This document shows, one piece after another, positions 25,210-33,088 of a stretch of DNA of 64,000 nucleotides (positions are counted from its first letter, which is position 1; the number at the start of each line of letters is the position of its first letter). Under the pieces are notes generated by a model. It was not told the origin of the DNA, searched no databases, and was given only the letters and a program-made list of their open reading frames with translations. Source of the DNA: Candidatus Thorarchaeota archaeon (GTDB lineage: Archaea > Asgardarchaeota > Thorarchaeia > Thorarchaeales > Thorarchaeaceae); the NCBI GenBank assembly GCA_018238205.1, contig JABCTV010000002.1, forward strand, positions 21,620-85,619, in the 5' to 3' direction. The position numbers and the translations under genes are program-made.

Positions 25210-26274
25210 ATGTTCAAATTGCGTCAACTAAATCCCTTTGCAAATATTCCAACAATTATGACTGCAGAGGAGATTATCGAGTTTGCTCATAATAGATCTA
25301 CACGTTTAAGTATGAAAAGTTCCCTTCGAATGAAACGAGTGGAACGAACTAGGATTAGAGAGATTTCAAGGCTTAAGGAATTCACAAATCAAGTGAAGAC
25401 AAAAATGAATGATGCAGTAGAGAAATTCCCTTCAATAGATCGACTCCATCCATTCTATCTAGAACTTTCAGAGATTCTTATAGGCAATGACAAGCTTAAG
25501 CAATCTCTGGGCGCGGTTAACAACTGTAAACCAACAATTGACGATATCACTGACAAACATATTCAAGCCCTGAAGTTATCTCAAGATCATCGTCAGATGA
25601 AGAAGACACGTAGGGCGGCAAAGGGAAGAATCTCATCGATTCTACGAGCAACAGCAAAGAATCTTGACTTCATTATCGAGGCTAAAAAAGCACTCTCTAG
25701 GTTACCAGGTATTGCACCAAACATTCCATCAATTGTGTGTGCTGGATTTCCTAATGTCGGTAAATCTACACTAGTTAGGAAGGTTTCTACTGCTGAACCT
25801 GAAATTGCATATTATCCATTCACAACACGTCGTGTCATTATTGGCCATCTAAGAGTTGGGAATCAGAGTGTGCAAATCGTAGATACTCCGGGAATCCTTG
25901 ATAGGCCTATGGCTGAGAGAAATGAGATTGAATTGCAGGCTATTACAGCACTGAAGTATCTAGCAAATGTGATTATTTTCATGATAGACCCATCAGAAGC
26001 ATGTGGGTGGACATTTGATCAACAAGTTACTTTGTTGAATGAAGTTCAAAAGATGTTCCCACTCAATCCTATCTTGATTGCACTCAATAAAATTGACATT
26101 ACTCCACCAGAGCAACTTGAAAAAGCACGCTCGAAGTTTCCGAATGCTTATGAAATCATAGCGGTTGAAGGTACTGGACTCGATGAACTATTGAAAGATG
26201 CTGTGGATGAAGTGGACTTGAAACCTATGCAGGAATCTGTTAAGGATTATCTAGCGTCTCTATCACGTGAGTAA
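25210..26274 (+). CDS. Archaeal NOG1-type GTPase
   Basis: A 354-residue GTP-binding protein of the NOG1/Obg group. An N-terminal helical bundle (about 1-165), used by eukaryotic NOG1 to bind the 60S subunit, precedes the G domain: G1 GFPNVGKST (179-187), G3 VDTPGILDRP, G4 NKID. The eukaryotic C-terminal extension is absent, as in other archaea. A role in large-subunit assembly is inferred from the family. It is divergent from the proteasome subunit and abuts rtcA, which runs the other way. Confidence 0.92.
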   Translation: MFKLRQLNPFANIPTIMTAEEIIEFAHNRSTRLSMKSSLRMKRVERTRIREISRLKEFTNQVKTKMNDAVEKFPSIDRLHPFYLELSEILIGNDKLKQSLGAVNNCKPTIDDITDKHIQALKLSQDHRQMKKTRRAAKGRISSILRATAKNLDFIIEAKKALSRLPGIAPNIPSIVCAGFPNVGKSTLVRKVSTAEPEIAYYPFTTRRVIIGHLRVGNQSVQIVDTPGILDRPMAERNEIELQAITALKYLANVIIFMIDPSEACGWTFDQQVTLLNEVQKMFPLNPILIALNKIDITPPEQLEKARSKFPNAYEIIAVEGTGLDELLKDAVDEVDLKPMQESVKDYLASLSRE

Positions 26275-27333
26275 TTATTGACCTAGGACTTTCAGAATCC
26301 CTGGTTTTCCTATTTCCCCTTCAAGTTGTATTGTGGTGCCGAGTATTTGCTTAATAGTCCACATATTCGTTGTGAGGTGGGATGTGACATCAGATATTCC
26401 AATTTTACTCTCACCAGTAGCTACCGCAAGATATGGAATCATCATATCACCAAGATGTGAATCAATAGCGTTTCCCCTTGAAACCTCATTTACAAGTTGT
26501 TCTGCAGCTTTCATACCAACACTTTCTGCACGTACCCCTCTGTCCCCAAGGCTATCTGCCCCCAATCTTGTTCCATTACCGTCATCCACCCATAGTACAA
26601 TTCCACTACCAGGTCCCAGATGATGATCATCTTTCTTAGAATAGGATTCTGTTTCAATACTAACTTCAACATCAAAATTCTCTCGAATCACTTGCTCTGC
26701 AGATGATGCCTGTCGTTCAGCAACATGTGCTGGGAGTTTAACACAATGAGATATGCCCTCTACAAAACTTGGTTCTCCAAAATCGACTAGATTAAGCGAC
26801 TTTAATTCTTTGACTGGAGTAACTTTACAGATTATCTCCCCACCTCCCCTTGGATAATGACCTCGTTTCTTCTGTTCTATCTCTACTGTTGGTCCAAGGC
26901 GACCGAGTACCTGTGCAAACACATTACGCATATAGTCAACTGGGGGACTCCATTTCACATCAGTTCCTCCTCTAACCTGAAAGACTACTGGTTCTGGTGC
27001 AAGAACTGCTGGAAGTAGAACTGCTTGGAGAATGAGAGAGATTGAGCCTGCGGTACCTACATCAATACTGAAGGAGCCACTTTTACGTTTTTGAGGGATG
27101 AAGATAATTTCAGTGCTACCTACTTCAAGACCTTCGATAGATGCATCCACTAATTCTCCTGTAAGCTGTATCCCTGTCAGATGCTGTCTTCTGAGACCTG
27201 GTTTAGGTCTACCTGCACGAATCTTAGATATTCGAACTGGTTTCATGGTTAGAGCTGCTAAAGATATTGATGTACGAAGTATCTGCCCTCCACCTTCACC
27301 ATAGGAGCCATCAATCTCAAACATTTTTGTCAC
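26275..27333 (-). CDS. rtcA: RNA 3'-terminal phosphate cyclase
   Basis: A 352-residue enzyme that turns 3'-phosphate ends of RNA into 2',3'-cyclic phosphates with ATP. The signature start EIDGSYGEGGGQILRTSISLAAL and the RAGRPKPGLRRQHL segment are complete, and the catalytic histidine lies in the late GDMMIPYLAVA-type region. Length is normal. RtcA ends can feed RNA ligation, and this genome has many introns to splice; that link is suggestive only. It shares its upstream region with nadM. Confidence 0.94.
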   Translation of the reverse strand: MTKMFEIDGSYGEGGGQILRTSISLAALTMKPVRISKIRAGRPKPGLRRQHLTGIQLTGELVDASIEGLEVGSTEIIFIPQKRKSGSFSIDVGTAGSISLILQAVLLPAVLAPEPVVFQVRGGTDVKWSPPVDYMRNVFAQVLGRLGPTVEIEQKKRGHYPRGGGEIICKVTPVKELKSLNLVDFGEPSFVEGISHCVKLPAHVAERQASSAEQVIRENFDVEVSIETESYSKKDDHHLGPGSGIVLWVDDGNGTRLGADSLGDRGVRAESVGMKAAEQLVNEVSRGNAIDSHLGDMMIPYLAVATGESKIGISDVTSHLTTNMWTIKQILGTTIQLEGEIGKPGILKVLGQ

Positions 27334-27362
27334 CCGAATTCACTGATTGTCTGCATTGTTAT

Positions 27363-27384
27363 GAACTTGGTCGTTATCAAGTTC
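27363..27384. promoter_or_regulatory. Inverted repeat between rtcA and nadM
   Basis: GAACTTG (27363-27369) and CAAGTTC (27378-27384) form a perfect 7-bp dyad with an eight-base spacer, in the 100-base divergent promoter region. A protein-binding site is possible; no regulator can be named. Confidence 0.35.
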
Positions 27385-27433
27385 AATCCTAACGCTTATT
27401 TGATATGAAAAACCAACATGTGAATCGGTCACA

Positions 27434-27958
27434 ATGAAGTCATTATTCATCGGGCGCTTTCAGCCAGTACACAACGGCCATATCCACACAATCAAGCAGA
27501 TTTTGGGTAAGGATGAAGATATTATCATAATTGTAGGCAGCGCTCAATATTCTCATACTCCCGATAATCCCTTTTCTGGAGGAGAGCGAGTCATGTTCAT
27601 CAAACAAGCACTGATTGACGAAAAGCTCCCTCTAGACCGAATTGACATCATTCCTGTATCTGACATCAATATCCATCCTCTGTGGGTAGCTCATATGCGC
27701 TCGTTTGTTCCATATTTTGATAAAGCGTACAGCCACAATCCGTTGGTCAAGAGACTTCTTGAAGATGGAGGAGTAAAGACAGATTCAACTAAATTACTGG
27801 AAAGATCAACATATAGTGGTAGACATGTTCGAGATCTCATTCGTTGGAATAATAAGGAATGGGAAAAACTTGTACCTGCGGGTGTTGTCAAACTCATTAA
27901 GAAGTACAAAATGGATACTAGGGTCCAAGAGATTGGTGAAACTAAGACAAAGCGTTAG
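27434..27958 (+). CDS. nadM: Nicotinamide-nucleotide adenylyltransferase, archaeal type
   Basis: A 174-residue enzyme that joins NMN and ATP to NAD. It begins MKSLFIGRFQPVHNGHI, the nucleotidyltransferase HxGH motif of archaeal NadM. The second catalytic motif is STYSGRHVRDLI near the C-terminus (ISSTxIR-like). The protein is full length. With nadC at 42563 it gives two steps of NAD synthesis in this window. Confidence 0.93.
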   Translation: MKSLFIGRFQPVHNGHIHTIKQILGKDEDIIIIVGSAQYSHTPDNPFSGGERVMFIKQALIDEKLPLDRIDIIPVSDINIHPLWVAHMRSFVPYFDKAYSHNPLVKRLLEDGGVKTDSTKLLERSTYSGRHVRDLIRWNNKEWEKLVPAGVVKLIKKYKMDTRVQEIGETKTKR

Positions 27959-28113
27959 ACAATCTCTCACTCAGTAGTGTTTAAATAATAACGAGAAGGA
28001 CAAAAGACTAGGTGAACGTAAATGCTAGGTGAACGCGTTCCGCACTATCAATAGACAACTAATTCTAATCCTAGCCAATTCCATAAATTTCAATCAGAAC
28101 AGAGGACAATATC

Positions 28114-29592
28114 ATGAGCAGTGAGAAAAAAGGACCAAGAAGTACCATATTTGACATTGACAAGGAAAAGAATTTTCCTGATTGGTACGGTGAGATTTGT
28201 AAGGTGGCTGAACTTGCCGACATTAGGTACGGCGTAAAGGGATTCACACCATTTCCTCCATGGAGTCTCATGAGCATGAACAACATGTTCAACATTCTAG
28301 AGGAAGTTCTCCAACGTAAGGATCACTTGCCCATGCTATTCCCAACTGTAATCCCTGAGAGCAACTTGACAAAGGAAGCTAAACACGTTGAGGGTTTCGT
28401 GCCCCAGGTGTTTTGGATTCAGGATATTGGCGATGGTGAAAAGCTTGAGGAGAGACTAGCTCTCCGACCTACAAGCGAAACTGCAATCTACCCAATGTAT
28501 TCTCTATGGATCAGGAGCTGGCGAGACCTTCCTCTGAAACGGTACCAGCGTTGTTCTGTATTCAGGTCTGAAGTTAAGAGCACTCGACCTTTCTTACGAG
28601 GAAGAGAGTTCCTGTGGATTGAAAGCCACAATGTCTATGCAACCCATGATGAGGTCAAAGCACAGGTAATGGAAGACCTTGAAACAACAAAGGAAGTCAT
28701 AACTGAAGATTTTGGAATTCCAGTAATGGTCTTTCGCAGAACCCAGTGGGACAAGTTTCCAGGGGGTTTGAATACATATGCAGCAGACACACTCATGCCT
28801 GACGGCAAAGTAATCCAACTTCCTTCAACTCATGATCTTGGAGATAACTTCGCCCGAGCATTTGATGTAAAGTACCTGAATGAGAACAATGAAACTGTGT
28901 ATGCATGGCAGACATGTTACGGACCAGCAGTTTCGCGAATCTTTGGTGCAATGATAGCAGTTCATGGCGATAACAAGGGGCTTAGACTTCCATTCAAAAT
29001 AGCACCTTATCAGATTGTAGTAATTCCCATATTCAGAGGTGATACTGCTGATGCAGTCCTCGAATACTGTGAAAACATCCAGAAGACTCTCAGAAAGGCT
29101 GGATTCAGGGTGCATATTGACATGAGAGATGGCACTCCTGGTTGGAAGTATAACTACTGGGAAATGAAGGGAGTTCCAGTCCGAGTTGAGGTAGGTCCCC
29201 GTGATCTCAAAGGTAACAAAGCTGTTCTCTTTCGTAGAGATACTATGGAACGAGAAACTATTGACATCAAAGACCTGAAGAAAGAGGTATCAGCTCTTGG
29301 AAAAGATATTGACAAGAATCTCAGAGCTGCAGCTGAAGCTAGATTCGAAGGTCTCATTGTTGATGCAGATAGCTATGGTACCATTGAGGATACCTTAGAC
29401 AAAGGTAAGATCGCCCGGACTCCATTCTGCACCACCGAGATGGAAGGTCTCTCATGTGCTGATGAGATTAAAGACCGGACAGGCGGTGAAGTTCGTGGTA
29501 CACGAATCGATGTCGAAGAGAAACCTGATGGAGTATGTGTATCCTGTGGAAAGGTTGCCACTGAAATCGTCTATATCGCACGTTCATACTAA
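28114..29592 (+). CDS. proS: Prolyl-tRNA synthetase, archaeal/eukaryotic type
   Basis: A 492-residue class II synthetase. Motif 1 region FTPFPPWSLMSMNNMF, motif 2 (RYQRCSVFRSEVKSTRPFLRGREFLWIESH) and motif 3 around GLRLPFKIAPYQIVVIP are present, followed by the anticodon domain and the C-terminal zinc-binding domain (CSC...C region ending GVCVSCGKVATEIVYIARSY). The zinc domain and the final tyrosine are hallmarks of the archaeal type. An 11-base direct repeat (CTAGGTGAACG) lies about 80 bases upstream, of unknown meaning. Confidence 0.95.
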   Translation: MSSEKKGPRSTIFDIDKEKNFPDWYGEICKVAELADIRYGVKGFTPFPPWSLMSMNNMFNILEEVLQRKDHLPMLFPTVIPESNLTKEAKHVEGFVPQVFWIQDIGDGEKLEERLALRPTSETAIYPMYSLWIRSWRDLPLKRYQRCSVFRSEVKSTRPFLRGREFLWIESHNVYATHDEVKAQVMEDLETTKEVITEDFGIPVMVFRRTQWDKFPGGLNTYAADTLMPDGKVIQLPSTHDLGDNFARAFDVKYLNENNETVYAWQTCYGPAVSRIFGAMIAVHGDNKGLRLPFKIAPYQIVVIPIFRGDTADAVLEYCENIQKTLRKAGFRVHIDMRDGTPGWKYNYWEMKGVPVRVEVGPRDLKGNKAVLFRRDTMERETIDIKDLKKEVSALGKDIDKNLRAAAEARFEGLIVDADSYGTIEDTLDKGKIARTPFCTTEMEGLSCADEIKDRTGGEVRGTRIDVEEKPDGVCVSCGKVATEIVYIARSY

Positions 29593-29690
29593 TTCACTAT
29601 ACCCAAGGGCTGTAAACAGCTACGCAAATCTTGGAAGAATCTGGACATCAATGAAGCCAATAGTCGCATAAAGACCACTCATTCTTGTAT

Positions 29691-31010
29691 GAGCTTAAAA
29701 GCTCCCCACAAGACCATCTACCGAACCTGAATGTTGACCAATAAGGCCTACAGGTATGAACTGGACCCGAACAACATCCAGAGGTCATCCCTTGCTCAAC
29801 ATGCAGGAGTAGCTCGTTTTGCCTACAACTGGGGTCTCGAACAACGGATTGCACGGTACAAGAATAATCAGGGTAACGACCGGTTCACTAATGCTATGAA
29901 ACAACACAAGCTCCTCAACTCTCTGAAGAAGGACCAGTTTCCCTGGATGTACGAAACCTCGAAGTGTGCACCCCAAGAAGCCCTGAGAGACCTCCATAGA
30001 GCTTTCAAAAACTTCTATCGCGGACTCAAGTCTGGGAAGAAGGTCGGATTCCCTCGTTTCAAGAGGAGGGGCGTCAGGGATAGCTTCAGACTGACTGGGA
30101 TCATCAGGTTTCATGAGCGGGCAATCCAGCTCCCACGGATTGGAAAGGTCCGGATCAAGGAGAAGAAGAAGAGCTACTACAATGGAAGGATCCTCTCAGT
30201 CACTGTGCGACGTCGAGCCAACAAGTGGTTTGTTTCAGTCACTGTGGAGGAGAATATCCTTTACCCTCAACCTGTAAGAGGGGCGCCAGTTGGAGTGGAC
30301 CTAGGAGTGAAGACTCTGGCCACACTATCTGATGGGACCACCTTTGCAAACCCCCGGGCCCTAGGAAGACGATTGAGGAAATTGCGACAGCTCTCAAAGA
30401 ATCTTTCACGAAAGAAGAAGGGGAGCAAGAACCGCGAAAAGGCGAAACTGCGACTTGCAAAGATGTACCTACAGATATTCAATGTTCGACAGGATACACT
30501 GCATAAGCTGACGACCTATCTTGCCAAGAGCCACAGTAAGGTAGTGATCGAAGACTTGAATGTGTCATGGATGCTGAAGAACCGAAGGCTTGCAAGAGCC
30601 ATAGCTGATGTGGCGTTTCATGAGTTCAGACGACAGCTGGAGTACAAGTGCCAGTGGTACGGTTCTGAGCTTGTCGTCGTTTCAAGGACGTTTCCGTCCT
30701 CAAAGATGTGTTCACGTTGTGGGCACAGAAAGAAGGAGCTCTCTCTGTCGGAGAGGGAGTATCATTGTGAACAGTGTGGGCTTGAAATCGATAGGGATCT
30801 CAATGCTGCACTGAATCTGGTCGCCGTCAGTTTGCCGGAGACTCTAAACGCTTGCGGAGAGGAAGTAAGACTCTTAACAGATTTAGAGAATCTGCAGAGA
30901 GCAGCCTCGATGAAACAGGAACCGAACATCATCCCGGACTCGATGTCCAGGAATGTCTAGGTTTCGGGAAACGGCTCAATAGGGTTCTTGGCACGCACGG
31001 AGGCATGGCC
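29691..31010 (+). mobile_element. Solitary IS200/IS605-type TnpB unit
   Basis: A tnpB gene with subterminal hairpins and no tnpA partner. On the left, GAGCTT-AA-AAGCTC (29691-29704) is a perfect hairpin typical of these ends. On the right, non-coding sequence of about 60 bases before the next gene would hold the right end and an omega-RNA. The exact ends cannot be fixed without an empty site. It lies between proS and a dehydrogenase gene and its base composition is clearly more GC-rich than the neighbours, consistent with recent arrival. Confidence 0.5.
29731..30960 (+). CDS. tnpB: TnpB RNA-guided nuclease
   Basis: A 409-residue TnpB with the complete RuvC triad: Asp190 (VGVDLGVK), Glu274 (VVIEDLNV) and Asp356 (DRDLNAALN). 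A zinc ribbon is formed by Cys327/Cys330 and Cys346/Cys349. The N-terminal helix-turn-helix region (residues 1-120) and an arginine/lysine-rich bridge are present. These nucleases use an RNA overlapping the 3' end of their own gene to cut DNA at the excised site, which keeps the element in the population. No frameshift is visible, so it may be active. No transposase TnpA is nearby. Confidence 0.93.
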   Translation: MLTNKAYRYELDPNNIQRSSLAQHAGVARFAYNWGLEQRIARYKNNQGNDRFTNAMKQHKLLNSLKKDQFPWMYETSKCAPQEALRDLHRAFKNFYRGLKSGKKVGFPRFKRRGVRDSFRLTGIIRFHERAIQLPRIGKVRIKEKKKSYYNGRILSVTVRRRANKWFVSVTVEENILYPQPVRGAPVGVDLGVKTLATLSDGTTFANPRALGRRLRKLRQLSKNLSRKKKGSKNREKAKLRLAKMYLQIFNVRQDTLHKLTTYLAKSHSKVVIEDLNVSWMLKNRRLARAIADVAFHEFRRQLEYKCQWYGSELVVVSRTFPSSKMCSRCGHRKKELSLSEREYHCEQCGLEIDRDLNAALNLVAVSLPETLNACGEEVRLLTDLENLQRAASMKQEPNIIPDSMSRNV

Positions 31011-31028
31011 CTTTTCTGGTGATGTTGA

Positions 31029-32012
31029 ATGAAGGTATTGGTTGCTTCAAATCACGAATATGCTAAAATCATCCAAGATATCCTTGGGAATGCTGCAGAA
31101 GTTACTCTATCCGATACTACAATGGAATCTATTCTGGAAAAAGGTCGAGATGTGGATATTATCGCCTCAAATAGAGTTCCACGAGAACTCTTAGAAAATG
31201 AATCTGGATTAAAGATGATACAGACCTTCGCAGCAGGAGTAGAGAATATCGATTTTACAGCAATACAGGACCAGGACGATATCATCGTCTGCAATTCTCA
31301 TATCAATGCAGCAGAGGTCGCTGAATATGCAATCACCCTCCTTTTTGCAGTTGCAAAGAATATCATTCCAAACGATAGAGAACTTCGAAAGGGCGACTGG
31401 AAATACGCGTTTGGTGGATTGAACCCGAATATAGAGATACGAAACAAGACATGTCTAATACTTGGACTTGGGAGTATCGGGTCAGAGATTGCAAAACGGT
31501 TGAGAGCCTTTGATGTTAAGCTCTTTGCTGCAACACGAAGTGGGAGCTCTAAACATACAGATTTGGTAGAAAAACTCGTCAAGATTGATGAAGTAAAACC
31601 ACTGGTTGAAGAATCTGACTTCATCATCTTATCATTACCATTGACCTCCGATTCAAAAGGACTTGTTAATGAGAATTTCATCTCATGGATGAAATCGGAC
31701 TCTATTCTTGTGAATATATCACGGGGTCCTATTGTAAATGAAAAAGCACTCTTTGATGCTTTAAGGGATAATCGAATTCGTGGAGCTGGACTGGATGTGT
31801 GGTGGAGATATCCAAAGAAATGGCGTGGGAAAGGGGATCCTCCCTCGGATGTGCCTTTTCAGGAGCTTGATAACCTAGTAGCTTCACCACACAGAGCCGG
31901 TTATTCAGAGAACACAGAGCGGGAATATTTCCAGTTTGCAGGTGAGAACATACTTCGATTTGTCAATGGTGAAACACCATTTAATATCGTAGATTCCCAC
32001 CGTGGTTACTAA
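31029..32012 (+). CDS. D-isomer-specific 2-hydroxyacid dehydrogenase
   Basis: A 327-residue NAD(P)-dependent oxidoreductase. The cofactor motif LGLGSIGSEIAKRLRAF is near residue 146. Catalytic Arg is in NISRGPIVNEKAL-type context, and the catalytic His in SPHRAG near residue 293. Substrate could be glycerate, glyoxylate, phosphoglycerate or another 2-hydroxyacid; nothing here decides. It is shorter than SerA and lacks an ACT domain, so phosphoglycerate is less likely. It follows the TnpB unit. Confidence 0.88.
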   Translation: MKVLVASNHEYAKIIQDILGNAAEVTLSDTTMESILEKGRDVDIIASNRVPRELLENESGLKMIQTFAAGVENIDFTAIQDQDDIIVCNSHINAAEVAEYAITLLFAVAKNIIPNDRELRKGDWKYAFGGLNPNIEIRNKTCLILGLGSIGSEIAKRLRAFDVKLFAATRSGSSKHTDLVEKLVKIDEVKPLVEESDFIILSLPLTSDSKGLVNENFISWMKSDSILVNISRGPIVNEKALFDALRDNRIRGAGLDVWWRYPKKWRGKGDPPSDVPFQELDNLVASPHRAGYSENTEREYFQFAGENILRFVNGETPFNIVDSHRGY

Positions 32013-32115
32013 TACATTGATATTGGATAATAAATAATCTCAGGTTCAGAGGATATCATACCGTTCGTGGACAAGTTCTAAAAGTATCTCAGAAATGTAG
32101 GAATGATGTAATAGA

Positions 32116-32991
32116 ATGAAGAAGAGCACTGCTGCACTTATTGCCATAATTGGCAGCTTGATTGTCTTTAGCATCAAGTTCATTGCATTTTTCATCTCAA
32201 ACTCAGTGGCCTTGTTATCAGATGCTCTTGAATCGATTGTTAATATTTTAGCATCAGGAATGATGTTCCTTTCAATCTATATTTCAGAAAAACCTGCAGA
32301 TGATACACACAATTATGGTCATCAAAAAGTTGAGGATATATCAAGTGCTTTTGAAGGAATTTTCATTATAGCTGCTGCAATCCTCATTGTTAATGCCGCA
32401 GCCGGGAGGCTTTTTGTTCCAGTAGAGCTTCTTGAGGTAAATCTCGCTATTGCGATATCTGCGTTAGCTACGGGAATCAATGCAGGGATATCCATATTGT
32501 TGACACGAACAGCAAAGGCAAGTGGATCTGCAGCATTGGAAGGTGATGCGAAACACCTGCTATCAGACGTAATATCGACAGTAGGTATATGGATTGGACT
32601 TGTTATTGTACAAGTAACTGGATGGCAGATTATGGATGCCTTACTTGCATTTGTTGTAGCCATTTTGATAGCACGGATGGGCATTGGATTGATACTACAT
32701 TCACTACAACGTTTAATGGATCAATCTTGCGTAGAAGATGAAGCAGCAATACTTTCTGTTCTTGAGGAACATAAATCAAGCTATATTGAATTTCATGATC
32801 TGAAGACTCGCAGACAAGGTAATGTTGTGCTTGCTGAAATCCATCTAACAGTTCAAGACACAATGAGTGTTAGAATGGCTCATGATATTATTGACCAAAT
32901 TGAAGAAGCCCTGAAAAGAGAAGCTGATCATATCAGGTTAACAGTCCATATAGATCCCGAAACTGAACTCCAACCTTCAACTAATGAATGA
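32116..32991 (+). CDS. CDF-family cation efflux transporter
   Basis: A 291-residue divalent metal exporter with six membrane helices in the first 200 residues and a cytoplasmic C-terminal domain. The metal-site helices appear as SVALLSDALESIVN and HNYGHQKVEDISSAFEG, and a later GDAKHLLSDVISTVG helix. The first site is D-x3-E rather than H-x3-D, so the metal could be iron or manganese rather than zinc; this is inference. Confidence 0.9.
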   Translation: MKKSTAALIAIIGSLIVFSIKFIAFFISNSVALLSDALESIVNILASGMMFLSIYISEKPADDTHNYGHQKVEDISSAFEGIFIIAAAILIVNAAAGRLFVPVELLEVNLAIAISALATGINAGISILLTRTAKASGSAALEGDAKHLLSDVISTVGIWIGLVIVQVTGWQIMDALLAFVVAILIARMGIGLILHSLQRLMDQSCVEDEAAILSVLEEHKSSYIEFHDLKTRRQGNVVLAEIHLTVQDTMSVRMAHDIIDQIEEALKREADHIRLTVHIDPETELQPSTNE

Positions 32992-33088
32992 AAGTCCATC
33001 GAAAACTACCACTTTATTAATAATTCAAAAATTATAGGAGTACTTCAATGATGTTACATAATCAGATGATATACAGGAGTAGTATATC

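Noticed and set aside
28008-28035. Direct repeat CTAGGTGAACG before proS as an operator
   Set aside because: Two 11-base copies only six bases apart with no dyad symmetry; it may be a local duplication. No regulator is suggested.
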